Source: Flavobacterium circumlabens
Lineage (GTDB): Bacteria > Bacteroidota > Bacteroidia > Flavobacteriales > Flavobacteriaceae
Length of the DNA stretch: 64,000 bases
Assembly (NCBI RefSeq): GCF_004345565.1
Contig: NZ_SLWA01000012.1
Coordinates: 96,688 to 160,687 of the forward strand
Direction: 5' to 3'
Below, one piece after another: positions 49,310 to 58,740 of the stretch; the stretch's first letter is position 1, and the number at the start of each line of letters is the position of its first letter. The translations under genes were made by a program, and so were the position numbers. The notes below the pieces were generated by a model. The model saw only the letters and a program-made list of their open reading frames with translations. It was not told where the DNA came from and made no database searches.

Positions 49310-50674
49310 ATGGCGACTACCCTATTCGACGATTTTAGTCCAATTTCATCCAAACAGTGGAAACAAAAGATTCAGTTTGAACTTGATGGAGCTGATTATA
49401 ACGAAACTGTAATCTGGCATTCCCCTGAAGATATTCAGGTAAAACCATTTTACCACAGAGACGAATTCTCGAAAACAGCTGCAGTACAGACAAAAGCTGC
49501 CGATTTTAAAATCTGTCAGAACATCTTTGTTTATGATATTGAAAAATCAATTCAAAGAGCTCTAAATACTATCGAAAGAGGCGCTGAAAGTCTTCGTTTT
49601 ACCATTGAAAACGAAAAAACCGATGTTCAGCAATTGTTAGAAAATCTTCCTTTGGAAAACAGGATCGTATACTTTAATTTGAAATTTATTTCAATCGATT
49701 TCGTAAAAATATTAGATACTATTTCAATTCAGAAAAAGAGCACTTTTTATTGTAATCTCGATCCGATTGGCCACTTTGCACGAGAAGGAAACTGGTTTAC
49801 CACATCAGACAAAAATAATTTTGAAACTGTTGGTTTAATTTCAAAATCAACTACAAATCTATCGTTAATTAGTATCGATTCCGGATTATATCAAAATGCC
49901 GGTGCTAATATTACGCAACAAATCGCTTACAGTTTAGCACATGCTAATGAATATTTGAACCGTTTACCTACTCTTCCGAAACAAATCGTTTTTGAGGTTT
50001 CCGTGGGAACCAATTATTTCTTTGAAATTGCGAAGCTTCGTGCCTTACGAATGCTTTTTAAATTAATTGCTACTGAATACGATCCAGAATTAGACTGTCA
50101 TTTGTTGGTTACCCCGACAAAACGCAACAAAACGATTTATGATTACAATGTCAATATGCTGCGTACAACAACCGAATGCATGTCGGCAATTCTGGGCGGT
50201 GCAGATGCCGTTGCCAATTTACCTTATGACTCCTTATACCACAAAGACAATGAATTTGGAGACCGGATTGCCAGAAATCAACTATTGGTTTTAAAGCATG
50301 AGAGTTATTTTGACAAGGTAAATAATCCTGCCGACGGAAGTTATTATATTGAAAGTTTAACGATGCAGCTGGCGGAGAAAAGTTTAAAACTATTCAAAGA
50401 TATCGAAGCCGATGGAGGTTTTCTGAAGCTTCTAAACGACGGAACCATTAAAAAGAAAATTCAGGAAAGCGCCAATAAAGAGCAGGAATTATTCGATTCA
50501 AAAAAAGAAGTTTTGCTGGGAACGAATAAATATCCAAATAAAGACGACAAAATGAAACATGATTTAGAACTGTTTCCTTTCGTAAAAATAAAACCCAGAA
50601 AAACATTAATTACACCAATTATAGAAAAAAGATTAGCTGAAAAGCTGGAACAGGAACGTTTAGAATTAGAATAA
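49310..50674 (+). CDS. mutA: methylmalonyl-CoA mutase small (beta) subunit
   Basis: A 454-residue protein like the TIM-barrel half of methylmalonyl-CoA mutase (RTTTECMSAILGGADAVANLPYDSLYHKDNEFGDRIARNQLLVLKHESYFDKVNNPADGSYYIESL). It lacks the B12-binding domain and its DxHxxG motif, as expected for the non-catalytic partner. The start is ATG 49310 (MATTLFDDFSPISSKQWK); a longer frame would lie within the FtsB-like gene. It is followed after 45 bp by the large subunit. Confidence 0.93.
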   Translation: MATTLFDDFSPISSKQWKQKIQFELDGADYNETVIWHSPEDIQVKPFYHRDEFSKTAAVQTKAADFKICQNIFVYDIEKSIQRALNTIERGAESLRFTIENEKTDVQQLLENLPLENRIVYFNLKFISIDFVKILDTISIQKKSTFYCNLDPIGHFAREGNWFTTSDKNNFETVGLISKSTTNLSLISIDSGLYQNAGANITQQIAYSLAHANEYLNRLPTLPKQIVFEVSVGTNYFFEIAKLRALRMLFKLIATEYDPELDCHLLVTPTKRNKTIYDYNVNMLRTTTECMSAILGGADAVANLPYDSLYHKDNEFGDRIARNQLLVLKHESYFDKVNNPADGSYYIESLTMQLAEKSLKLFKDIEADGGFLKLLNDGTIKKKIQESANKEQELFDSKKEVLLGTNKYPNKDDKMKHDLELFPFVKIKPRKTLITPIIEKRLAEKLEQERLELE

Positions 50675-50719
50675 TCATTTTTCAAAGTAATTAGTAAAAC
50701 TACTCAAAAGAGTATTTCC

Positions 50720-52858
50720 ATGATAAGAAAAGACCTTAAACATATAAAGCTAGAAGTTAAGAGTGAGAAGTCAGACGTTGATTCACAAAATCAATTAGGT
50801 ACGTACAACTTTATAACGGCTGAAGGAATTGAGATCAAAAAAACCTATTCTGAAAAAGATATCGAGGATTTAGAGTTTTTGGATTTCGGAGCGGGTTACG
50901 CACCCAATTTACGTGGTCCCTACGCAACAATGTATGTGAGACGTCCCTGGACCATTCGTCAATATGCTGGATTTTCTACAGCAGAAGAAAGTAATGCCTT
51001 TTACAGACGAAACCTCGCTGCCGGACAAAAAGGATTGTCAATTGCTTTTGATCTCCCTACACATCGTGGTTACGATTCCGATCACGAACGTGTGGTTGGT
51101 GATGTCGGTAAAGCCGGCGTAGCTATTGATTCTGTTGAAGACATGAAAGTACTTTTTGATCAGATTCCGCTTGATGAGATGTCTGTTTCCATGACTATGA
51201 ATGGTGCTGTTTTACCTATTATGGCCTTTTACATTGTAGCAGCAGAAGAACAGGGAGTCGCCATTGAAAAACTTTCAGGAACCATCCAGAATGACATCTT
51301 AAAAGAGTTCATGGTACGTAATACCTATATTTATCCGCCAACGCCTTCCATGAAAATAATAGCCGATATTTTTGAATTTACGAGCAAAAAAATGCCGAAG
51401 TTCAACTCTATTTCTATTTCCGGTTATCATATGCAGGAAGCAGGTGCGACAGCCGATATTGAACTGGCGTATACTTTGGCAGATGGTTTAGAATACATCA
51501 GAACCGGTCTTTCTACCGGAATGACAATTGACCAGTTTGCACCACGCTTATCCTTTTTCTGGGCAATCGGAATGAATCATTTTATGGAAATTGCTAAAAT
51601 GAGAGCCGGAAGAATGATCTGGGCCAAACTGATACAGCAATTTAATCCGAAAAGTGACAAATCTTTAGCCTTAAGAACACATTGTCAGACAAGTGGCTGG
51701 AGTTTAACAGAACAAGATCCTTTTAACAATGTGGCCCGTACCTGCATTGAAGCTACCGCAGCAGCTTTTGGCGGAACGCAGTCTTTGCATACCAACGCAC
51801 TCGACGAAGCCATTGCTTTACCAACTGATTTCTCTGCCAGGATAGCGCGTAATACACAGATTTTTTTACAGGAAGAAACTAAAATCACTAAAACGGTGGA
51901 TCCCTGGGCAGGAAGTTATTATGTGGAAAGCCTTACCAATGAAATTACAGAAAGTACCTGGAAACTCATTCAGGAGGTGGAAGAACTGGGCGGAATGACA
52001 AAAGCGATCGAAGCGGGGATTCCAAAACTGCGAATCGAAGAAGCTGCCGCCAGAAAACAGGCCCGAATTGACAGTGGTCAGGATATAATTGTTGGGGTAA
52101 ATAAGTTTAGGTTAGAAAAAGAAGATCCGTTACATATTCTGGATGTCGACAACCAGATGGTTCGTAAACAACAAATAGAACGCCTTGAAGAAATAAAATC
52201 AAGCAGAGATACTGAAAAAGTAAATCAATCACTGGAAAAATTAATCCTTTGTGCTAAAACCGGACAGGGCAACTTACTGGAAATTGCTGTCGAAGCGGCA
52301 AGAAACAGAGCAACCTTAGGCGAAATAAGTGATGCTCTGGAAAGTATTTTTGGTAGGTTCAAAGCACAAATTAAATCCTTTAGCGGTGTGTATAGTGCAG
52401 CAATAAAAAACGATGAAACTTTTGAAAAGGCAAAACAACTAGCTGATGCCTTTGCCAAACAAGAAGGAAGACGTCCGAGAATTATGATTGCCAAAATGGG
52501 ACAAGACGGACATGACAGAGGTGCAAAAGTGGTTGCAACCGGTTATGCCGATGTCGGTTTTGATGTAGATATAGGTCCGTTATTTCAAACTCCTGCCGAG
52601 GCTGCCAAACAAGCAGTAGAAAATGACGTACACATATTAGGTGTTTCATCGCTCGCCGCAGGACATAAAACATTAGTTCCTCAAGTAATTGAAGAACTTA
52701 AAAAACACGGACGCGAAGATATTATGGTGATCGTCGGAGGAGTAATTCCGGCACAGGATTATCAGTACCTATTTGATGCCGGTGCAGTTGCCGTTTTTGG
52801 CCCTGGAACCAAAATCAGTGAGGCGGCTATCAAGATTCTTGATATTTTAATGGACTAA
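50720..52858 (+). CDS. mutB: methylmalonyl-CoA mutase large (alpha) subunit
   Basis: A 712-residue catalytic subunit. The N-terminal TIM barrel has YATMYVRRPWTIRQYAGFSTAEESNAFYRRNLAAGQKGLSIAFDLPTHRGYDSDH and the Tyr and His that hold the substrate. The C-terminal B12 domain has the cobalt ligand His in KMGQDGHDRGAKVVATGYADVGFDVDIGPLFQTP. It interconverts succinyl-CoA and (R)-methylmalonyl-CoA, linking propionate to the TCA cycle. Its GTPase partner MeaB is at 11.5 kb. No epimerase or carboxylase gene is adjacent. Confidence 0.96.
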   Translation: MIRKDLKHIKLEVKSEKSDVDSQNQLGTYNFITAEGIEIKKTYSEKDIEDLEFLDFGAGYAPNLRGPYATMYVRRPWTIRQYAGFSTAEESNAFYRRNLAAGQKGLSIAFDLPTHRGYDSDHERVVGDVGKAGVAIDSVEDMKVLFDQIPLDEMSVSMTMNGAVLPIMAFYIVAAEEQGVAIEKLSGTIQNDILKEFMVRNTYIYPPTPSMKIIADIFEFTSKKMPKFNSISISGYHMQEAGATADIELAYTLADGLEYIRTGLSTGMTIDQFAPRLSFFWAIGMNHFMEIAKMRAGRMIWAKLIQQFNPKSDKSLALRTHCQTSGWSLTEQDPFNNVARTCIEATAAAFGGTQSLHTNALDEAIALPTDFSARIARNTQIFLQEETKITKTVDPWAGSYYVESLTNEITESTWKLIQEVEELGGMTKAIEAGIPKLRIEEAAARKQARIDSGQDIIVGVNKFRLEKEDPLHILDVDNQMVRKQQIERLEEIKSSRDTEKVNQSLEKLILCAKTGQGNLLEIAVEAARNRATLGEISDALESIFGRFKAQIKSFSGVYSAAIKNDETFEKAKQLADAFAKQEGRRPRIMIAKMGQDGHDRGAKVVATGYADVGFDVDIGPLFQTPAEAAKQAVENDVHILGVSSLAAGHKTLVPQVIEELKKHGREDIMVIVGGVIPAQDYQYLFDAGAVAVFGPGTKISEAAIKILDILMD

Positions 52859-52876
52859 AAAATTTAAACATAAAAA

Positions 52877-52903
52877 AAACCTGCTTTTTACAGCAGGTTT
52901 TTC
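52877..52903. terminator. bidirectional terminator after mutB
   Basis: AAAACCTGCT and AGCAGGTTTT form a 10-bp stem with a 6-bp loop. A- and T-runs lie on the two sides, between the convergent mutB and lysozyme-like genes. Confidence 0.82.
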
Positions 52904-52921
52904 TATAAAGTTTACACTTTA

Positions 52922-53566
52922 TTAATCGTTAATTGTAGCATTACTATCTGCTTCAATATAAGAAAGATCGTAACCTCCGAAGGCTTTCATGTAACTTCTT
53001 AGCGAAGTACCGTAGGCATCTCTGAAACGCCTGTTTCCTCTGTTTTTAAAGAAGTTTTTTACTGAACCTGCGCCTCCAAGATGTGCAGCTGCTAAAATTC
53101 CGGATTCCGTAATTTCAACACCATTAATAACTTTTCCCTCATACTTTTCAATTTCATTGCGTAAAATCCATTTGTTTTTGGATAGTAACGCAATAAAAGC
53201 TTTTTCTTGTAAAGCAGGATCTTTCAGGAAAGCTTTGTCATTATGAATACCAATAGCTCTCAAAGCTTTAGAACCAAACTGGTATTTGCCCATGTACCCT
53301 AAGGAATTTACTAACCGGTATTTTCCCTGGGATTCTTTAAAAGCGACTGCTTCTTTGAACCCGATCAGATGATTTCCGGTGTATGGGATGTTTAAATTTA
53401 AATTAGGATAATCATCCTTTTCTTGTGATGGAAGTAAGTATTCGGATCCATCCGTTTTTTCGATTAAAAACCAGGGTTTGGTTTTTAGATTAAAGGGTTT
53501 AAAACCCAGGCTTAAAAATGTAATAATAACAATCAAACTCGAGTAAAAGTACCATTTCTTTATCAT
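52922..53566 (-). CDS. lysozyme-like (SLT-fold) exported protein
   Basis: A 214-residue protein with an N-terminal signal/anchor helix (WYFYSSLIVIITFLSLGF). The region FKEAVAFKESQGKYRLVNSLGYMGKYQFGSKALRAIGI (about 68-105) resembles the catalytic Glu region of lysozyme-like transglycosylases (ESxGxY...GxxGxYQFG). GILAAAHLGGAGSVKNFF also fits the fold. It probably cleaves peptidoglycan in the periplasm. A -7 box TATCTTTG lies on the minus strand at 53624-53617. It is convergent with mutB. Confidence 0.75.
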   Translation of the reverse strand: MIKKWYFYSSLIVIITFLSLGFKPFNLKTKPWFLIEKTDGSEYLLPSQEKDDYPNLNLNIPYTGNHLIGFKEAVAFKESQGKYRLVNSLGYMGKYQFGSKALRAIGIHNDKAFLKDPALQEKAFIALLSKNKWILRNEIEKYEGKVINGVEITESGILAAAHLGGAGSVKNFFKNRGNRRFRDAYGTSLRSYMKAFGGYDLSYIEADSNATIND

Positions 53567-53666
53567 AAATTGTTTTTCTTCAAAACGCTGTCACCTTTTT
53601 GAAATTTCTACGAGTGCAAAGATAAAAAAAAATGTAATTATACTAAAAATCAGTCATTTAGCATTT

Positions 53667-54587
53667 TTAAAAATATAAGGCATGTGCTTTAAGCCCTTTA
53701 TTGACGGAGTATTCCAAAGTTGGGGCAGGAATTTTAATCGTGTTCAAAACGGAAAAAATAGTTTTCAAAAAATGCGATTTTATGTTAATTTTAGCTAAAT
53801 TGACATCAAAACTAAGAAAAAACTGACGGTATCTTTCTGGATTTTCGACTGAAATCGGAATTTCATTTTGCACATTTCCGGATAACATTCCCTCAGCTCC
53901 ATATCCAAAAGCTACATTTAACCACTTCGGAATTTTTGATTCTTTGGCAAAAGAATGAAGATTTACAGAAAGCCAATAGGTCTGTCCGTTGTAGTCTTTT
54001 AATATCTGTTCATTTAGTGAACTTCCTAATACATCCGGTCTTCTATTGGCGTAGGAAGTGGTGTGAAAAGAAAACTTAGGCGTAATACGTTGTTCCTTCC
54101 AAAGTAATTGTTGGGAAACATACAGGGCAGTTCCTGCTGTATTGGCTATAATATCTCCCGGAGAAGCTCCCCATTCAGAGGAATAGCCATCGAAAACTTC
54201 AACGGCAGCTAAAAAAACAAAACCAATACCAGCACCGTAAACCAATTGCTTTTTAGAATCGGCACCGCTCCAGTTCAGGGCTTCTGCACCAAATCTTCCT
54301 AAATGATAAGCAGAATAGAAATGTCCGACTTTATCCATTTGCAGCCATTCATCATTATCATTTATAAAATGAAATTTAGACTGCGGATAATCGGCATACC
54401 AAATCTGATTCAAACCAATTAAAGTAGCTGAAGCTAAGGCAGCTTCAGTTACAATAACTGTATTTTGTCTTTTTAAATTTAAAGTATCTGAAGGCGTTAA
54501 AAAGGTATCGATTTTACTCTGAGCTTTCACGGATTGAAAGTTCAATAAAAATAAAATCAATAAAATAGGGGCATTTTTTAAATTCAA
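53667..54587 (-). CDS. DUF2279-family exported protein
   Basis: A 306-residue protein with a signal peptide (MNLKNAPILLILFLLNFQSVKAQ). The conserved core is DEWLQMDKVGHFYSAYHLGRFGAEAL and AAVEVFDGYSSEWGASPGDIIANTAGTALYVSQQ, diagnostic of DUF2279. Polar residues (DK.GH, E.FDG, D..AN..G) are placed as in small membrane phosphatases or VanZ-like proteins, but no activity is known. It begins 2 bp after the mltG stop codon, so it is the last gene of the dapF-GNAT-mltG operon. Confidence 0.85.
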   Translation of the reverse strand: MNLKNAPILLILFLLNFQSVKAQSKIDTFLTPSDTLNLKRQNTVIVTEAALASATLIGLNQIWYADYPQSKFHFINDNDEWLQMDKVGHFYSAYHLGRFGAEALNWSGADSKKQLVYGAGIGFVFLAAVEVFDGYSSEWGASPGDIIANTAGTALYVSQQLLWKEQRITPKFSFHTTSYANRRPDVLGSSLNEQILKDYNGQTYWLSVNLHSFAKESKIPKWLNVAFGYGAEGMLSGNVQNEIPISVENPERYRQFFLSFDVNLAKINIKSHFLKTIFSVLNTIKIPAPTLEYSVNKGLKAHALYF

Positions 54588-54589
54588 AA

Positions 54590-55630
54590 CTATCTTGTTA
54601 CTCCCTGACCGGCAATCCAGTCTGAATATTTTTTGGCGTTTATAGTATGTTGTTCGTAAGTGGAAGCAAATTCGTGATATCCGAAACGATCTACACTTGC
54701 ACAGAAGTAAATATAATCGTGTTTTTCCGGATTTAAAACGGCTTCAAGAGCTGTAATATCAGGCATAGCGATTGGTCCCGGAGGAAGTCCTACATTTACG
54801 TAAGTGTTATAAGGAGATTTCATGATCAGATCATTATAGAAAACCCTTTTAATCACCTGATCAAAATCATTAGACTTTAATTTTAAGGCATAAATCACGG
54901 TTGGATCGGCCTGTAATGGCATTGCCAAACGCAAACGGTTCAGATAAACACCTGCTATACGAGGTCTTTCATCTTTCTTAACAGATTCTTTATGTACGAT
55001 AGAAGCTAAAATTGTAGCCTGAACCGGAGTTAAACCTTGTGCTTTTGCTTTTGCAATTCTGTCGTCTGTCCAGAAATTATGATATTCCTTAATCATTTTA
55101 TCACGGAATTTCTCCGCAGAAGTATTCCAGTAAATTTCATAGGTATTCGGAATAAACATCGCAAAGACATTCTCTTCATTAAAACCATTTTCTTTTAAGA
55201 AAGTAGAATCCTTAATGGCTTTCATGAGTGACAAACTGTCTGCTTCGATTTCAGAACCCACTCGTCCTGCAAAATTTTCTAAACGTTCCTGATTGTTAAA
55301 AGCTAATTTTACGGGAACATTAGAACGCATCGCTCTTACCAAATCAATATTATTCATATCTTTTTTAAGTAAAAAACGGCCTGATTTTACGTTTTCGGGA
55401 TAGCTTCTTTTATTGGCCACCATTTCAAAATTGTCGAAATTTTTAATGTAGGGCGCTACTATTTTTTTTACATCCGTATAATTAGCTCCGGTCGGAACAT
55501 ATACATATACTTCTTTTTCTTCGAATTTAGTATTGGAACTAAAAATTCTACTAATTAGAATGAATCCGTAAATCATTAAAACTGAAATTACGGCTACGGC
55601 AGTTAACGTGATTACTTTTTTTATAGTCAA
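54590..55630 (-). CDS. mltG: endolytic murein transglycosylase MltG
   Basis: A 346-residue protein with one N-terminal membrane helix (LTAVAVISVLMIYGFIL), a LysM-like segment and the YceG domain. The catalytic Glu lies in ATILASIVHKESVKKDERPRIAGVYLNRL, followed by MPLQADPTVIYAL and YNTYVNVGLPPGPIAMPDITALEAVLNP. MltG cuts nascent glycan strands and limits their length. It starts 10 bp after the GNAT gene stop and is part of the dapF operon. Confidence 0.95.
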   Translation of the reverse strand: MTIKKVITLTAVAVISVLMIYGFILISRIFSSNTKFEEKEVYVYVPTGANYTDVKKIVAPYIKNFDNFEMVANKRSYPENVKSGRFLLKKDMNNIDLVRAMRSNVPVKLAFNNQERLENFAGRVGSEIEADSLSLMKAIKDSTFLKENGFNEENVFAMFIPNTYEIYWNTSAEKFRDKMIKEYHNFWTDDRIAKAKAQGLTPVQATILASIVHKESVKKDERPRIAGVYLNRLRLAMPLQADPTVIYALKLKSNDFDQVIKRVFYNDLIMKSPYNTYVNVGLPPGPIAMPDITALEAVLNPEKHDYIYFCASVDRFGYHEFASTYEQHTINAKKYSDWIAGQGVTR

Positions 55631-55640
55631 AGCTAAAATT

Positions 55641-56174
55641 TTAAAGTTGTTTATTGATTAATTGAAAAATTGCTTCGTCCTGATACTGGTTGTTTTGCAA
55701 AATCCAATCTTTTTTAATTCCTATTTCCTTAAAGCCAAATTTAGTAAAAAGTGCTATACTAGCTACATTTCCTACATTAATATTTGCATATAATTGATGC
55801 AGGTTTAAATGATGAAATGCGTATTTAATTAATAACCCTAGCGCCTCAGAACCAACCTTTTGATTTCTGTTGTCTTTATTCTGAATGACAATTCCAATTC
55901 CGGCCCTGTTATTTTTCGGATCAAATTCAAATAAATCGATTAATCCGATAGCCGGAAAATCTTCATCCTGGCAGATCGCCAGTCGCAATTGTTTGGCTTC
56001 ATAAATATCCTGATGCGCATTTTCAAGATATTGACGCACCAAAAATCTGCTGTAAGGTGTTTGTGTATTACTTACTTCCCAAATACTCTGATCGTTTTCC
56101 ATGGCATAGACAAACTCCAGGTCATTAGGTTCTAATGCACGTAAATAAACGGAATCTCCTTTAAGAGTTATCAT
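55641..56174 (-). CDS. GNAT acetyltransferase between dapF and mltG
   Basis: A 177-residue RimJ/RimL-like protein. MITLKGDSVYLRALEPNDLEFVYAMENDQSIW is the usual N-terminus; QKVGSEALGLLIKYAFHHLNLHQLYANI is the acetyl-CoA part, and NVASIALFTKFGFKEIG the C-terminal motif. It resembles SpeG-type spermidine acetyltransferases in size and N-terminus, but this is only a possibility. It lies 12 bp after dapF and 10 bp before mltG, so it belongs to a cell-wall operon and might act on an envelope precursor. Confidence 0.86.
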   Translation of the reverse strand: MITLKGDSVYLRALEPNDLEFVYAMENDQSIWEVSNTQTPYSRFLVRQYLENAHQDIYEAKQLRLAICQDEDFPAIGLIDLFEFDPKNNRAGIGIVIQNKDNRNQKVGSEALGLLIKYAFHHLNLHQLYANINVGNVASIALFTKFGFKEIGIKKDWILQNNQYQDEAIFQLINKQL

Positions 56175-56186
56175 TTAGGTCCTGAT

Positions 56187-56969
56187 TTAGATTTCGATAA
56201 TTCCTTTAAATACAAATTTTGCGGGTCCGGTCAGGAAAACATTTGTAAAATGTTCGCCGATTTTATCAAAAGAAACCACCAGTTTCCCTCCTTCCACATT
56301 CAGGTTGATTGACGTTTTATCTGTCTGACCAGTGGCATTCATGGCAATTGCAACAGCTGTAGCGCCGGTACCACAAGCCAGGGTTTCGTCTTCAACACCT
56401 CTTTCGTAAGTACGAAGTGAAAAAGTTTCTTCATCCACTTTTTTTACAAAATTGATATTACTTCCTTTCTCGCCATACAATTCGCCATAACGAAGTGCTG
56501 CTCCGTTTTCTTTTACATTATAGTGCTCTAAGTCGTCTACAATTTGTACGTGATGTGGAGAACCTGTATTTAAAAAAGTATAAGAATCATTCTTCTGAAT
56601 TTGATCAACATCAATCATTTGCAATGAAATAATCGCATCATCCCCTACTGAAGCATGATGTAAACCATCAGTGGCAATAAAAGTGGCGCTATTTTCAATA
56701 ACACCTACCTGATTGGCAAAAGCGACCAGACAGCGGCCACCATTTCCACACATGGAACTTTGGTTTCCATCTGAATTATAATATACCATCCTAAAATCGG
56801 TTTCAGTGTCATTTTCAAGTAAAATAAGTCCGTCTGCACCAATTCCAAATCGTCTGTCACACAAACGCTCAATTAGTTTAATATTGTCTTTAGGAAAAAA
56901 TTCCGAACGATTGTCAATCATCACAAAATCATTGCCTGTACCCTGATATTTATAGAATTCTATTTGCAT
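56187..56969 (-). CDS. dapF: diaminopimelate epimerase
   Basis: A 260-residue protein. The two catalytic cysteines are in SSMCGNGGRCL and LACGTGATA, and FYKYQGTGNDFVMIDNR is the N-terminal signature. It turns LL- into meso-diaminopimelate for lysine and peptidoglycan. It is the first gene of an operon with the GNAT, mltG and DUF2279 genes. A -7 box TACTTTTG (minus strand, 56997-56990) lies 20 bp before its start codon. Confidence 0.96.
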   Translation of the reverse strand: MQIEFYKYQGTGNDFVMIDNRSEFFPKDNIKLIERLCDRRFGIGADGLILLENDTETDFRMVYYNSDGNQSSMCGNGGRCLVAFANQVGVIENSATFIATDGLHHASVGDDAIISLQMIDVDQIQKNDSYTFLNTGSPHHVQIVDDLEHYNVKENGAALRYGELYGEKGSNINFVKKVDEETFSLRTYERGVEDETLACGTGATAVAIAMNATGQTDKTSINLNVEGGKLVVSFDKIGEHFTNVFLTGPAKFVFKGIIEI

Positions 56970-56989
56970 TTTTATTCTGTTAAGAAGTA

Positions 56990-56997
56990 CAAAAGTA
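56990..56997 (-). promoter_or_regulatory. -7 box TACTTTTG of the dapF operon
   Basis: On the minus strand TACTTTTG fits TAnnTTTG, 20 bp before the ATG. It overlaps GTACTTTTGTAC, a short palindrome. A -33 TTG is not seen at the usual distance. Confidence 0.5.
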
Positions 56998-57108
56998 CAA
57001 ACTATTAATTAATGAAATGTTAATCATTGTTAAAGAGCGTTAAACCATTTTTCAATATAATTTTTTCAATTAATTTTACGTTAAATAACTTAAACATAAA
57101 TTCTAATT

Positions 57109-58509
57109 ATGAAAAGATTTTCAGCCTTATTTTTAGTGTCATTGTTAAGCGGCGCTATTACTCTTGGCGCTTACAAGTTATTATTTGAAAGCAACAATTC
57201 TTTTTTTGGAAAAGGAAATTCTGTTGTAACCATTGCTCCGGATTCATACGGCAGAAATGTGGCGCTGTCTGCTGAAACTGTCGATTTTACAGCTGCAGCG
57301 GACAAAACAATTCATACCGTCGTGCACGTAAAAAATGTCTCCCGACGAACCGTCAGTAATCCGATGATGGAATTTTTCTATGGTTATGGAGGACAGCAGC
57401 AACAAGAACAAGTAGGAACAGGTTCCGGTGTTATTATTTCTGAAGACGGATACATTGTAACCAACAATCACGTAATTAAAGATGCATCAGAAATTGAAAT
57501 TACCTTAAACAATAAAAAATCGTACACTGCCAAACTTATAGGTACTGATTCTAAAATGGATATCGCATTATTAAAAATTAATGCTGATGAAAAACTTCCG
57601 TATACCGCTTTTGCAAATTCAGATGCTGTAAAAATCGGCGAATGGGTTTTGGCAGTCGGAAATCCATATAATCTGACTTCAACGGTAACAGCCGGTATCG
57701 TTTCGGCGAAAGCCAGAAATTTAGACACCAACGGAATTCAGTCCTTTATACAGACTGATGCCGCCGTAAACCCTGGAAACAGCGGTGGTGCATTGGTCAA
57801 TACCAGAGGGGAATTAATTGGTATTAATACTATGATTTCTTCAATGACCGGCTCCTATGTTGGATACTCTTTTGCTGTTCCCTCTAATATTGCCAGAAAA
57901 ATTATCGAGGATCTTATGGAATTCGGAAATGTTCAAAGAGGAATTTTAGGTGTTGAAGGAGGAGAATTAAATAGTACAGCCTCAAAAGAATTGGGAATTA
58001 CTCAGACACAAGGTTTCTATGTTAAAAAAGTCACCAAAAATTCAGGAGCTGAAAAAGCAGGACTTGGAGCAGGAGATATTATTATAAAACTGGATGAACA
58101 AAATATTTCAACTTATGCAGATCTTTCAGGATATATCAATACAAAACGTCCAAATGATGTCGTAAGTGTAACCTATATTAAAGACGGAAAAACGAAAACT
58201 GTTCCTGTAACTTTAAGTAAAAATGAATTTTACAGTACCGAGTTTAAAGGAATCGAATTAGAAAATATTGATGCTGCTGATAAAAAGAAATTCCGAATTG
58301 ATTATGGAGTAAAAATCAGAAGTATTACAAATGAAAATCTGATGCAGTATCAAAATGAGTTACAAGGCAATATTATTTTAAGTATTGATAATGTAAAAGC
58401 GACAAATGTTGAAACTGTTTCGAAACTTTTGAAACAAAAAGACGAAGGACAAAGTGTACGTATTGAAATGATCAATAAAGGAGGAGAAATCCTTAGAATT
58501 ATTATTTGA
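57109..58509 (+). CDS. DegQ/HtrA-type periplasmic serine protease
   Basis: A 466-residue protein with an N-terminal signal anchor (ALFLVSLLSGAITLGAYKLLF). The protease domain carries the triad His121 (TNNHVIKDA), Asp151 (SKMDIALLKI) and Ser225 (NPGNSGGALV). PDZ domain 1 is at about 285-375 (GFYVKKVTKNSGAEKAGLGAGDIIIKLD) and PDZ 2 at about 385-466. It degrades or refolds misfolded envelope proteins. It is probably stress-induced. Length and domain order are those of DegP/DegQ. Confidence 0.94.
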   Translation: MKRFSALFLVSLLSGAITLGAYKLLFESNNSFFGKGNSVVTIAPDSYGRNVALSAETVDFTAAADKTIHTVVHVKNVSRRTVSNPMMEFFYGYGGQQQQEQVGTGSGVIISEDGYIVTNNHVIKDASEIEITLNNKKSYTAKLIGTDSKMDIALLKINADEKLPYTAFANSDAVKIGEWVLAVGNPYNLTSTVTAGIVSAKARNLDTNGIQSFIQTDAAVNPGNSGGALVNTRGELIGINTMISSMTGSYVGYSFAVPSNIARKIIEDLMEFGNVQRGILGVEGGELNSTASKELGITQTQGFYVKKVTKNSGAEKAGLGAGDIIIKLDEQNISTYADLSGYINTKRPNDVVSVTYIKDGKTKTVPVTLSKNEFYSTEFKGIELENIDAADKKKFRIDYGVKIRSITNENLMQYQNELQGNIILSIDNVKATNVETVSKLLKQKDEGQSVRIEMINKGGEILRIII

Positions 58510-58512
58510 TTT

Positions 58513-58583
58513 ATAGTCGCAGTTTTCAGTGACAGTATACAGTTTGTTTTTTAGACTAAAAACGGAGATTGTGACTGAAAACG
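58513..58583. repeat. reiterated-word inverted repeat (GTTTTCAGT / ACTGAAAAC)
   Basis: GTTTTCAGT (58522-58530) and ACTGAAAAC (58574-58582) with variant copies (CAGTATACAG) between them. It has the same word as 37897-37978 and follows the protease stop codon. Confidence 0.6.
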
Positions 58584-58601
58584 AATCAAAAATCACCTCC
58601 T

Positions 58602-58636
58602 AAAAAGCCATCTTAAAAAATAAGGTGGCTTTTTTA
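58602..58636 (+). terminator. terminator after the protease gene
   Basis: AAAAAGCCATCTTA and TAAGGTGGCTTTTT form a 14-bp stem with one G-T pair and a 5-bp loop, followed by a T-run. It lies just after the word repeat, about 95 bp past the stop codon. Confidence 0.82.
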
Positions 58637-58684
58637 TTTTCAAAAATAAATGCTAAAATAGTTCACGAAATCGATTGAAATGGA

Positions 58685-58692
58685 TACTTTTG
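58685..58692 (+). promoter_or_regulatory. -7 box TACTTTTG of the GAPDH gene
   Basis: TACTTTTG fits TAnnTTTG and lies 48 bp before the start codon at 58741. Confidence 0.5.
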
Positions 58693-58740
58693 CGCAAAAT
58701 TTTAAAATAGGACTCTATATATTTTTTCAAATTTTCAATT

